From: Actinomycetota bacterium
GTDB taxonomy: Bacteria; Actinomycetota; Actinomycetes; Nanopelagicales; Nanopelagicaceae
Assembly: GCA_016870975.1 (NCBI GenBank)
Contig: VGAE01000002.1
Span: 1-64,000 of the forward strand
Length of the DNA stretch: 64,000 bases
Reading direction: 5' to 3'
Both the position numbers and the translations under genes were made by a program. The notes under the pieces are model-generated. The model did no database searches, was not told the origin of the DNA, and saw only the letters and a program-made list of their open reading frames with translations. Below are positions 1 through 7,242 of the stretch, piece after piece. Position 1 is the first letter of the stretch. Every line of letters starts with the position of its first letter.

Positions 1-222
1 CCTACGATTTTAATTGCCAAATTAGGCAAGATGAATGCAACACCATTTCACCTTGGTGTTGGAATTAGTCAAATTGGTGAATTTTCATTCGTTTTAGGTA
101 GTGTGGCCTATTCGCAAAATGCAATAACCCTTACCCAATACACCGGCCTTCTACTTGCAGTTGTTATCTCAATAACTGGATCTACCATCCTGGTGAGAAG
201 GCAAAGAGTTCAAAAACAATAA
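1..222 (+). CDS. Kef-type cation/proton antiporter, C-terminal end (partial)
   Basis: The frame is open from base 1 and ends at TAA 220-222, so only the last 73 codons of a gene that starts outside the window are present. The text GISQIGEFSFVLGSVA resembles the late transmembrane segment of monovalent cation:proton antiporter-2 (KefB/YbaL) proteins, followed by a last hydrophobic helix and a short basic tail (VRRQRVQKQ). The family exchanges K+ or Na+ for H+ across the inner membrane. No RCK/TrkA_N cytosolic domain follows, so this is the membrane-domain-only type. Substrate cannot be told from this fragment. Confidence 0.75.
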   Translation, partial: PTILIAKLGKMNATPFHLGVGISQIGEFSFVLGSVAYSQNAITLTQYTGLLLAVVISITGSTILVRRQRVQKQ

Positions 223-228
223 TTTATA

Positions 229-605
229 GAAGAGTCGCCCTATAAGCCGGATTCTGTCTTGCTATTTCTAGCGAGATCACCATCCATCTAGATCTGTAAT
301 TACTTACAGATTCAAGCAACCTACCCACCAGCTTGAACGAGCAGTTCTCAAGCGCTGGCCTACGTGGTCTTGCTCCAAGTGGGGTTTGCATAGCTACTGA
401 TATTGCTATCAGTACTGGTGGTCTCTTACACCACCGTTTCACCCTTACCAATATTGCTATTGGCGGTTTACTTTCTGTTGCACTATTCCCGCGGATCGCT
501 CCGGGAGGATGTTATCCACCACTTTGCTCTTTGGAGTCCGGACTTTCCTCGGTGCTTAAAAGTTAATTAGGCTCTTAAGTAACGCAGTGATCCGGGCAAC
601 TCTTC
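229..605 (-). ncRNA. rnpB: RNase P RNA (bacterial type A)
   Basis: This is the catalytic RNA that matures tRNA 5' ends. Read on the minus strand it contains the diagnostic blocks GAGGAAAGTCCGGACTCC (near the 5' side), ACAGAAA, GGTAAGGGTGAAACGGTGG and the 3' block GACAGAATCCGGCTTATAG. Helix P1 is visible: GAAGAGTTGCCC at the 5' end (605 downward) pairs over 12 bp, one G-U, with GGGCGACTCTTC at the 3' end (240-229). This sets the ends to within a few bases. Open frames here are shadows. Confidence 0.97.
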
Positions 606-626
606 GAGGCGAATTCTACTTTAGTT

Positions 627-1508
627 TTAGAGCTTGGCGTTAATCAGTTCTAACGGCCTGGAAGTAACGCTAGAAAGGGTTTTCTCTCTTGAATAACCCA
701 TCTCCTCCAAGATTTCTAATGAACGAGAGAGTTTCCCGATTCCACCAGCAAGAGTGCCGTCAGTTCGTTCAGCTCTACCATCGCGAATCTCGATCTCCAT
801 GTCGCCGAGACGATGCTTGCCAGAACCGAGTCCTGCGGCAGCAACAGAGTCAGTCGTGATGATTAGACGATGCAAAGCTTTGTCGCATGCTTTCTTGACT
901 AGTTCGCGTAAGACATGTACATCGTCAATAATCATCTGGAACTGGATATCTTCTCTTTCGAGTACTAAATCAACCAAACCGCCATCTTTTCGCATTCCGT
1001 TATATAGGTGCGTGACAGTTTTGGCGCCGGCGTTAAACGCCGCTTCCGCCTCCGGCCGCTCTGCTGTGGTATGCCCGAGTGATACAACGACACCGTTCTT
1101 CGTTAGCTCTTTAATAGCATCAATGGCGCCAGGAAGCTCGGGGGCGAGTGTGATCATTTTTAAATTGGGGATTGTCAACATCTCATTGATTAGTGTTTTG
1201 TCGGGATTACGTAAGAGTTCTGGAGTATGAACACCGCGGCGCTCATGAGAGAGACAGGGACCTTCAAAATGTAGACCGAGAATCTTCGCCTCATCTTCAT
1301 TTTGATTGGACATGGCTTCGTTAATTAATCGTGCGGCTCTTTTTAGTTGATTCAAATCGCTTGTGATAAGAGAAGCGAGGTAGCCCGCAACGCCTTCCTG
1401 CTTTAAAGCGCGACTGGCTTTTCGAATGTCTTCATGAGAGTTAGCATTAAGAAAATCAACGCCGGAATGGCCATTAACTTGGATATCAATCAGTTTGGCT
1501 GTTGTCAT
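627..1508 (-). CDS. nagA: N-acetylglucosamine-6-phosphate deacetylase, short form
   Basis: NagA removes acetate from GlcNAc-6-phosphate in amino-sugar and cell-wall recycling. All metal/catalytic positions of the amidohydrolase barrel are visible: E82 in LHFEGP, H146 in SLGHTTA, H167 in THLYNGM, H198 in IIDDVHV and catalytic D220 in IITTDS. It is only 293 residues against about 380 for E. coli NagA: it starts directly at the first barrel strand (LIDIQVNG), lacking the N-terminal beta-sandwich half, and stops before the C-terminal strands. ATG 1508 was chosen because it forms an ATGA overlap with the stop of the upstream binding-protein gene; a longer reading frame upstream has no homology. 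Last gene of the operon reading from 5119. Confidence 0.85.
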   Translation of the reverse strand: MTTAKLIDIQVNGHSGVDFLNANSHEDIRKASRALKQEGVAGYLASLITSDLNQLKRAARLINEAMSNQNEDEAKILGLHFEGPCLSHERRGVHTPELLRNPDKTLINEMLTIPNLKMITLAPELPGAIDAIKELTKNGVVVSLGHTTAERPEAEAAFNAGAKTVTHLYNGMRKDGGLVDLVLEREDIQFQMIIDDVHVLRELVKKACDKALHRLIITTDSVAAAGLGSGKHRLGDMEIEIRDGRAERTDGTLAGGIGKLSRSLEILEEMGYSREKTLSSVTSRPLELINAKL

Positions 1509-3334
1509 TTCTTTATCCAAATCTTTCCAAAGGCAGGAGCGGAGAAAGCATCCCAAATAACAACGCTCTGCACTGAGGACCCCCAAATTGTCTGTGTCTT
1601 GCCAAAGTGTGTCGGTAGATGCCAGAAAAATCTAGCAGCATCTAAATCTAACTCTTTCCAAAGATTTGCTCGAGCTTTTGAATCTAGAGTTTTGCGAGCT
1701 TTTTCGACTTTAGCGGCAAAATTCTTGTACTTCTCATCTGTCTCATTCTGCGTGAGATTGAACTCCCCCTTTGCTAGAAAAATCTCTGGAATTACCGCTG
1801 AGGCTCTCGGCCAATCTGCAAACCAACCAGCCGACGAAAGATCGCTCTGCTTGCTTGGTTGGCGAACAGTTGAGATGTAATCAGAAGTAATTTCATTCCA
1901 TATGACAGGTATTCCTATCTTGGCAAGCGCTTCATTGACCAGCGCTGAAGTCGCTCCAAAATCGTCTGACTTTCTAACATCGACTCTTAACCCCGTGCTA
2001 GTTAATTTATTCACAACAAAAGGACACGCACTTCTCGCAAGATCTAAAGAGGCTCGGGCTGTTTCGTAATTACCTTCGGGGATGAACTCTGGACTTCCGG
2101 GGCCAACTTGCTTTGTGGGAGCAAAATCAAGGTGTAGTAGCGGACTTATTGATCCAGTTGCATAGGTGCCAACAAATTTCTCGCCACCTTGGATATCCGT
2201 CAAGGCTTTGGTTGGCCAAGCTAGATAAATGGCTTTACGTGCTTCTACACACGGAATCGCTCTTGTATTGAAGGCAAAATATCTCACGTAATTGTTCGTT
2301 GCAATAATATTTCGAGCACGCAACTTCTTTGTGGCCTGGAACTTCTCTCGATTGGCGCGAAGCGGTTCAACGAGGCTAATTGCGTTAGGGATTGAATCAT
2401 CAAGTATCGCTTGATCAATGGCTTCACGACTCATATTAAATTTAACAATTACCTCTTTGGGCATTGGAATCCGATTTGGATCAGTTTTCGCGCTCCAATA
2501 CTTATTCTTTGTAAGACGAAGCTGGATATCGCTATTTTCAGCAATTTTGTAAGGGCCGGTTGATTCAGGCTTAAGATCATAGAGATCTCGAGTGTCTTTC
2601 TCGGGCTGTATCGGTGACACATAGCCAAAGGTGGCCATGTAATTGAAATCAGGTTCTGGTCTACTTAACTTAAAAGTAATAGTTTTCTTATCCTTGGCAC
2701 AAGTAACGGCTTTATCAAAAGCTGTAAGACCCTCTAGGGAATTTGTATAGGGCCCTGAGTAAATCGACTTGCCTTTAGCATCCATTGGTATATCGAGAAG
2801 TGAAATCAAGTGCATGGGTCCATCTGTTATTACATCTTGGGCGAAGACGCGTGAGACTGAGTACTTAATATGTTCACACCTAATTTCTTTACCATCCTCA
2901 AACTTAATTCCATTCTTTAATTTAAAGCTCCAGGCAGTTGCATCCTTCGATACTTGACCTAAATTAGTTGCGAGATCAGGTACCAACTCTGTCCCTTTAG
3001 CGCCAGCTACTTGTCGATAGGTCAAAAGGGTTCTAAATAAGAATGATGAGGCAAAAGCGCGATCACGCGATAGGTAGATGCGAGCAGGATCGAGGTGGGC
3101 AAAGTGTGGTGTAGAGAGTAGCAAATTTAAAGTGCCGCCAGGAGTTGGCTTAAGAACCGCTGGTTTACTGCTCTTACTCTTACTTGCCTTCGGTTTTTCC
3201 GCCCAAGCAAACTGAACCGGCTGAGAGGAGAGAAAAAGTGTTAATCCGCAAGCAACCGCAAAACTTCGCAACGCTCTAGATCTCAAGACTTCTCCTTGCC
3301 AACCTGTTGGCCTATCGTAGATGTCCACGCTCAT
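1505..3334 (-). CDS. Family-5 extracellular solute-binding protein (peptide/oligopeptide ABC type)
   Basis: Predicted secreted 609-residue protein of the SBP_bac_5 family, which captures peptides, nickel or other solutes for ABC importers. A hydrophobic stretch near residues 22-40 ending AWA precedes a Lys/Ser/Pro-rich linker and the mature start GGTLNLLLSTP. Typical family texts follow: LDPARIY, DLATNLGQVS, WSFKLKNGIKFEDGKEI and a late GWFADWP. No cysteine lipobox is visible, so anchoring is unclear. The ATG at 3334 overlaps the RNase H-phosphatase gene by 23 bp. No permease or ATPase gene is adjacent; instead the gene is coupled to nagA, which suggests (inference) uptake of a cell-wall or chitin-derived compound. 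Confidence 0.82.
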   Translation of the reverse strand: MSVDIYDRPTGWQGEVLRSRALRSFAVACGLTLFLSSQPVQFAWAEKPKASKSKSSKPAVLKPTPGGTLNLLLSTPHFAHLDPARIYLSRDRAFASSFLFRTLLTYRQVAGAKGTELVPDLATNLGQVSKDATAWSFKLKNGIKFEDGKEIRCEHIKYSVSRVFAQDVITDGPMHLISLLDIPMDAKGKSIYSGPYTNSLEGLTAFDKAVTCAKDKKTITFKLSRPEPDFNYMATFGYVSPIQPEKDTRDLYDLKPESTGPYKIAENSDIQLRLTKNKYWSAKTDPNRIPMPKEVIVKFNMSREAIDQAILDDSIPNAISLVEPLRANREKFQATKKLRARNIIATNNYVRYFAFNTRAIPCVEARKAIYLAWPTKALTDIQGGEKFVGTYATGSISPLLHLDFAPTKQVGPGSPEFIPEGNYETARASLDLARSACPFVVNKLTSTGLRVDVRKSDDFGATSALVNEALAKIGIPVIWNEITSDYISTVRQPSKQSDLSSAGWFADWPRASAVIPEIFLAKGEFNLTQNETDEKYKNFAAKVEKARKTLDSKARANLWKELDLDAARFFWHLPTHFGKTQTIWGSSVQSVVIWDAFSAPAFGKIWIKK

Positions 3335-4391
3335 TAACTGAGCGAATCGCCATCAAACCATCCGACGGCCAGATTGAAATAGAAGAAATACTTGCTGGAG
3401 ATACATCAAGATTAAAAATAACATTTGGCTCGGCTTTGAGAGCGGCCGCAAGCGCCGCCTTTATCATGCCGTTATGTGTAACTACACAGACTTTCTTATG
3501 TGGAAATTCAGCAGAAATATCTTGTAACCCTTGAAGAGCGCGCGCCATTGCTGAGTCGTAAGACTCACCTCCCGGAGGAGCGAATGATGAAGTAGAGACC
3601 CACATGGCGTACTCATCAGGATAATCAGCCTTTACCTCATCAATTGAAAGTCCATCCCACATCCCAAAGTCACATTCTTGCCACATTTCATCTAAAGTAA
3701 TATCGAGGTCCGTTAACTTAGAGATTGCTTCAGCCGTCTGCTTGGTTCTTAGAAGCGGGGATGAAACAAGAACATCAGGTTTGATACGAGCGATTTCTTT
3801 TGCGACCAACTCTGCCTCTTTCAATCCAGGCGGAATTAGCTCGGGATTAAGTGGGCCAGAGCCTGAAAATTTGCGCTGCGGCGTCAGAATAGTTTGTCCA
3901 TGGCGAACCAGATGAATCATTGTTGGAATTTCGCTCGACAACAATCTTTCGGTCAAATAATTTCTTCTTAGTGGGCCGCTATGCTCAGCAATAATTCCGT
4001 CTAAGGCCTCATTTACTAACCGATCTGCATGAACATTCACATCTCTCGGAATCCATTCATATCGAACTAGGTTTGTCGGGTGGGCATTTTTCGCCTCAAT
4101 CGCTAAGCGCTTCATCTCCGAATTTTTAATTTTCCAATTTCCACTCATCTGTTCCACAATTAATTTTGAATCCATCTTCACATGAACATGGGCGGTTGCA
4201 TCAAGTTCATTTACTGCTCGCAATCCTGCGATTAAGCCATTGTATTCCGCTACATTGTTGGTTGTTTCACCAATCTTCTCCGATAATTCGATTAACACTT
4301 TTGACTCTTCCAGAACCACTGCACCATAAGCAGCCGGCCCCGGATTGCCTCGGGAACCGCCATCTGCGAAAAGAGTGAGACTTCGAGCCAT
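3312..4391 (-). CDS. Bifunctional RNase H / histidine-phosphatase protein (Rv2228c-like)
   Basis: Two domains. Residues 1-130 are RNase HI-like with the acidic set D10 (FADGGSRGNPG), E49, D74 and D123, so it should cut RNA in RNA-DNA hybrids. Residues 158-359 are a phosphoglycerate-mutase-like acid phosphatase with LVRHGQT (catalytic H164). Mycobacterium Rv2228c has the same fusion, where the phosphatase half resembles CobC-type alpha-ribazole phosphatase. The ATG at 4391 shares one base with the TAA stop of the zinc-ribbon gene, as in the Rv2228c-Rv2229c pair. The phosphatase substrate is not evident from the sequence. Confidence 0.9.
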   Translation of the reverse strand: MARSLTLFADGGSRGNPGPAAYGAVVLEESKVLIELSEKIGETTNNVAEYNGLIAGLRAVNELDATAHVHVKMDSKLIVEQMSGNWKIKNSEMKRLAIEAKNAHPTNLVRYEWIPRDVNVHADRLVNEALDGIIAEHSGPLRRNYLTERLLSSEIPTMIHLVRHGQTILTPQRKFSGSGPLNPELIPPGLKEAELVAKEIARIKPDVLVSSPLLRTKQTAEAISKLTDLDITLDEMWQECDFGMWDGLSIDEVKADYPDEYAMWVSTSSFAPPGGESYDSAMARALQGLQDISAEFPHKKVCVVTHNGMIKAALAAALKAEPNVIFNLDVSPASISSISIWPSDGLMAIRSVNERGHLR

Positions 4392-5119
4392 TACTTAACT
4401 CTAATCAATATCCGTCGACATTCCTCGCAACGAAATACTTCATCATCAGAAAGAGACTTAATTTTTTCCATTTCCGCAGCATTTAATTTTAGATGGCAGC
4501 CACCGCAGCTATCTCCGACTAGTTGCGCTGCACCTAATCCATCAGATGAGCCTCTGATCTTTTCGTATAGAGTAAGTAATTCCTTTTCGATTTGCGGAGT
4601 AAGTGCCTCGCGGGCAGTGAGACTGCTCTGCTTGGCCGATTCCAAATTTCTTACTTCAATTTCTAGTTCGGATTGAACTTTGGTTAGTTCTACTTCAAGA
4701 GAAGTAAGTTGCTTCCGTAGATCTGTAATTCGCTTACTCGCATCATCAATTCGTACCATAATTTCAAGTTCAACTTCTTCTAACTCTGATCTTCTTTTTG
4801 CAAGAGTTCCTAGTTCGTGTTGAATTTGCTCAAGCTCTTTCGGCGTTCCAGTTCCCGAAGCAAGTCTCTTCTCATCCTTTTCGATTCTTGAAACAACTTG
4901 CTCGACATCAATCTCAGATCTAGATAGTTCGTGTTGAATATCGCTTTTCTCCGTTTCTGCCGCAATCAGAAGATTCTTTATATCAATTAAGCTTCGATTC
5001 AAACTCTCTAAGTTTGAATTTAGCGAAAACTTTTTGATTTTATGTGCAATTTTTAATAGATCGATGTCGATCTGTTGTAGAGCCAGCAATCGCTCTTGGT
5101 CTAAATGCGACGCTTTCAT
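4391..5119 (-). CDS. Coiled-coil protein with C-terminal zinc ribbon (DUF164/CdsZ-like, Rv2229c-like)
   Basis: A 242-residue protein. Residues about 20-190 are a long charged coiled coil. The C-terminus carries a four-cysteine zinc ribbon, CGGCHLKL then CEEC. This domain layout is that of the DUF164 zinc-ribbon family conserved beside the RNase H-phosphatase fusion in Actinobacteria; the molecular role is not settled. It is the first gene of the operon running to nagA. ATG 5119 is preceded at exactly six bases by TAGGAT, suggesting a leaderless mRNA. Confidence 0.88.
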   Translation of the reverse strand: MKASHLDQERLLALQQIDIDLLKIAHKIKKFSLNSNLESLNRSLIDIKNLLIAAETEKSDIQHELSRSEIDVEQVVSRIEKDEKRLASGTGTPKELEQIQHELGTLAKRRSELEEVELEIMVRIDDASKRITDLRKQLTSLEVELTKVQSELEIEVRNLESAKQSSLTAREALTPQIEKELLTLYEKIRGSSDGLGAAQLVGDSCGGCHLKLNAAEMEKIKSLSDDEVFRCEECRRILIRVK

Positions 5120-5125
5120 GTCGTA

Positions 5126-5131
5126 ATCCTA
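5126..5131 (-). promoter_or_regulatory. -10 hexamer TAGGAT, leaderless start of the zinc-ribbon operon
   Basis: On the minus strand TAGGAT is followed by six bases (TACGAC) and then the ATG at 5119. No ribosome-binding site fits in between. The spacing is the same as at eleven other genes of the window. No clear -35 element was found. Confidence 0.55.
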
Positions 5132-5139
5132 GTGGCGTT

Positions 5140-5538
5140 TTACTTGATTAAATCCTGCAGAAGACTTTTTACTCTCGCTTCGATTTGATCTCGAATTCTT
5201 CTCACATCTTCAATGCTCTTACCTGCAGGGTCATCCAAAACCCAATCTTCGTATCGCTTTCCAGGAAAGAATGGACATGCATCTCCGCACCCCATTGTTA
5301 TGACTACATCGCTGGCTTGTACTGATTCGGTTGTGAGAACATTTGGAGAACGCCCAGAAATATCGATTCCCTTTTCTCTCATTGCCTGAACTGCTATTGG
5401 ATTAATTGAATCCTTCGGCGCGCTACCAGCCGAGTAAACATTTAATTTCTGGCCGCCTAAATGTTCTAGGAAGCCAGCCGCCATTTGAGATCTACCGGCA
5501 TTATGAACACATACAAAAAGCACACTTGGTTTACTCAT
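5140..5538 (-). CDS. arsC: Arsenate reductase, low-molecular-weight phosphatase family
   Basis: Cytosolic enzyme reducing arsenate to arsenite. The catalytic P-loop C10-x5-R16 lies in VLFVCVHNAGRSQ, and the general-acid aspartate is in LDDPAG (102-103). C84 and C88 (MGCGDACPF) are candidates for the thiol relay of thioredoxin-coupled ArsC. Length, 132 residues, is normal. The ATG at 5538 overlaps the stop of the aquaporin gene as ATGA, so the two are translationally coupled. The pair matches the AqpS-ArsC layout of some bacteria, in which arsenite leaves by the channel instead of an ArsB pump. Confidence 0.9.
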   Translation of the reverse strand: MSKPSVLFVCVHNAGRSQMAAGFLEHLGGQKLNVYSAGSAPKDSINPIAVQAMREKGIDISGRSPNVLTTESVQASDVVITMGCGDACPFFPGKRYEDWVLDDPAGKSIEDVRRIRDQIEARVKSLLQDLIK

Positions 5539-6194
5539 CGCTGAATCGCACGCTCCTTAGACAGATAATTGTTTATAGCGAACGCGACCAAGCCACCCAA
5601 TGCCTGGACGGGAATGAATAAGAGAAGTGAGTTGGGGCTAATTCCAGCGAGTGACTCCGTGAACATACGACCAAGAGATACTGCAGGATTCGCAAATGAG
5701 GTTGAAGAGGTGAAAAAATATGCAGAAGCAATCCAGAGGGAAACTAGAGTTGCGCGTTGTTGCGTCTCGATTCTTTTCCAACTCGCTACTGCAATAAGCA
5801 CTAAGCCAGCACTGGCGACTAATTCGGCAGCTAGAAGATTGGTACTGTTTCGCTCGATAGCCGAAATTGATAGTAATGGTCGGTCAAATAAACTTTGAGC
5901 AATCAATGAACCAGAGATAGCCCCTATAAGTTGGGCAAACACATAAAAAATAAATTCCTGAGGCCTTAATTTTCGATTTAAAAGAATCACCATAGAAACG
6001 ACCGGATTGAAGTGAGCGCCGCTTATCTCTGCAAAAAGGTTAATGGCAATGTAGAGGGCTGCGACTGTGCTGATCATGTTGACTAGAAGCCATAGGGCGC
6101 CGTCTTTAGTCCAAATAGAGGCCATATGAGCAGAACCAATAACAGACGTTGTGATTAGCGCTGTTCCAAAAAACTCTGCGAAAAGTTTTTTCAT
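5535..6194 (-). CDS. aqpS: MIP-family channel (aquaglyceroporin / arsenite channel, AqpS-like)
   Basis: A 219-residue channel with six hydrophobic segments and the two half-helix loops of the MIP family. The first NPA box is altered to NPV (63-65, GAHFNPVVS). The second is intact (NPA 169-171, followed by R176 of the selectivity filter). MIP proteins pass water, glycerol or uncharged arsenite. Coupling to arsC argues for arsenite efflux (inference). ATG 6194 was chosen because MKKLFAEFFGTALI is the usual family start and because TATATT lies exactly six bases upstream. The longer frame to 6227 adds no homologous sequence. Confidence 0.87.
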   Translation of the reverse strand: MKKLFAEFFGTALITTSVIGSAHMASIWTKDGALWLLVNMISTVAALYIAINLFAEISGAHFNPVVSMVILLNRKLRPQEFIFYVFAQLIGAISGSLIAQSLFDRPLLSISAIERNSTNLLAAELVASAGLVLIAVASWKRIETQQRATLVSLWIASAYFFTSSTSFANPAVSLGRMFTESLAGISPNSLLLFIPVQALGGLVAFAINNYLSKERAIQR

Positions 6195-6200
6195 ACAAGT

Positions 6201-6206
6201 AATATA
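6201..6206 (-). promoter_or_regulatory. -10 hexamer TATATT, leaderless start of aqpS-arsC
   Basis: Minus strand TATATT, six bases (ACTTGT), then the aqpS ATG at 6194. The 20-bp palindrome at 6232-6251 lies 26-45 bases further upstream, where a regulator could act. Confidence 0.55.
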
Positions 6207-6231
6207 CACTTCAAGGCTCAGCAGCATCGTT

Positions 6232-6251
6232 ACCTAAAATGTATTTTAGGT
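6232..6251. repeat. Perfect 9+9 inverted repeat upstream of aqpS-arsC (candidate operator)
   Basis: ACCTAAAAT and ATTTTAGGT flank a 2-bp centre (GT). The palindrome sits just upstream of the aqpS-arsC promoter and touches the TAA stop of the GNAT gene. Its AT-rich composition and lack of a T-run argue for a protein-binding dyad over an intrinsic terminator. No arsR gene is in the window, so the binding protein is unknown. Confidence 0.45.
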
Positions 6252-6952
6252 TAACTTGAAGTTTTATTTATGAAGGTGAAATCAAAAAGCTTTTCATAAC
6301 CTATGTTTTGATAGAGCTTAACTGCGCCTAAATTAGAACTTGTCACTCCAAGGCAAACTTGTTTAATTCCAAGCGTTGCAAGCTCTTTCGATACCACTTT
6401 CATTAAGTGCTTACCCAAGCCTTTATTGCGGCGAGCGCTATCTGTGACCACGGATGCGACAACATGCTCACCAGATTGCCACTTACAGATTGCAGCCACT
6501 CCTTCTAGCTCGCCAGAGTCACTTCGAATGCTGCTCCAACGAACAATCTCCGGATTACCTGGAGATACCGATAGATCGCGGCCGTGCTCCTTTAAAAAAT
6601 CCGCAATCTCTTCATCTTTTGGTTCTTCAGTTAACTCAAGGCGCGGCTCGCTTGGCACATGGAGTGAATAGGCTTCCCATTCATTCTTTTCGTACTTTGT
6701 AAGTTCCTTTAACCAGCTTGAGCTTCGTTCAAAACTAATTTTCGACCACTCCAGCCTTAACGGAGCTCGCTTTCCGAGAGCAAAAACAAATTTTCCATTA
6801 TCTTCTCGACAGATTGAAACACCCGATTCATCAATCAATAATTCAACAAACTTTTCTTTCGGTATCCAAAAGCGAATCAGCGTTGATGATTTCCAATCGT
6901 TCTTCAAAAAATCGAGCGCTGCAGAGTAATCTGTAATTGAGCGAGTGCTCAT
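6251..6952 (-). CDS. GNAT-family N-acetyltransferase
   Basis: A 234-residue protein. The C-terminal half (about 125-225) carries the GNAT fold: VVASVVTDSARRNKGLGKHL is acetyl-CoA-binding motif A (R/Q-x-x-G-x-G type) and NLGAVKLYQNIGYEKL is motif B. The N-terminal 120 residues look like a diverged second lobe. It transfers an acetyl group from acetyl-CoA; the acceptor is unknown. ATG 6952 was preferred over a TTG at 6961 because it forms an ATGA overlap with the upstream small gene. Confidence 0.82.
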   Translation of the reverse strand: MSTRSITDYSAALDFLKNDWKSSTLIRFWIPKEKFVELLIDESGVSICREDNGKFVFALGKRAPLRLEWSKISFERSSSWLKELTKYEKNEWEAYSLHVPSEPRLELTEEPKDEEIADFLKEHGRDLSVSPGNPEIVRWSSIRSDSGELEGVAAICKWQSGEHVVASVVTDSARRNKGLGKHLMKVVSKELATLGIKQVCLGVTSSNLGAVKLYQNIGYEKLFDFTFINKTSS

Positions 6953-7146
6953 GCATACCAAGAGAAAACGGCTACTGCGATTACTGCAACTACTATCAAC
7001 CAGCGAAAGAATTCATCCTCGGCTCTTCGATGGTTTCGACTCTTGGCATCCGGATTGAGATAGGCGCTACCCATTTTTTGATACGCCCTAAACCCGGCAA
7101 GGATCGTGAAAGCGATCACGCTGTAAAGGAATGTCTTTAAATCCAT
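6949..7146 (-). CDS. Small two-helix membrane protein, unknown function
   Basis: A 65-residue protein starting MDLKTFLYSVIAFT. One hydrophobic helix lies near residues 4-19 and another at the C-terminus (WLIVVAVIAVAVFSW), joined by a charged loop (KSRNHRRAEDEFFR). ATG 7146 has a good ribosome site (AGGAG, six bases away), and the stop overlaps the GNAT start as ATGA, so it is very probably translated. I do not recognise a family. Coupling to an acetyltransferase is the only clue. Confidence 0.6.
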   Translation of the reverse strand: MDLKTFLYSVIAFTILAGFRAYQKMGSAYLNPDAKSRNHRRAEDEFFRWLIVVAVIAVAVFSWYA

Positions 7147-7230
7147 CGTTGGCTCCTGACTCCCCAAGTATGCCAAGCCCTGGAAGAATCTGCGCCATGG
7201 CCCGTATTTACCACGAAATTTTGGAAAAGG

Positions 7231-7236
7231 TAGACT
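7231..7236 (+). promoter_or_regulatory. -10 hexamer TAGACT, leaderless start of the PLP enzyme gene
   Basis: TAGACT, six bases (TAGTAA), then ATG 7243. No Shine-Dalgarno sequence is present between the hexamer and the start. Confidence 0.55.
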
Positions 7237-7242
7237 TAGTAA

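Noticed and set aside
224-566. Open frames on both strands over RNase P RNA
   Set aside because: They follow the rnpB sequence exactly; the RNA is certain.
754-1230. 158-codon open frame on the plus strand
   Set aside because: Antisense to nagA, low-complexity Ser/Pro composition, no start context.
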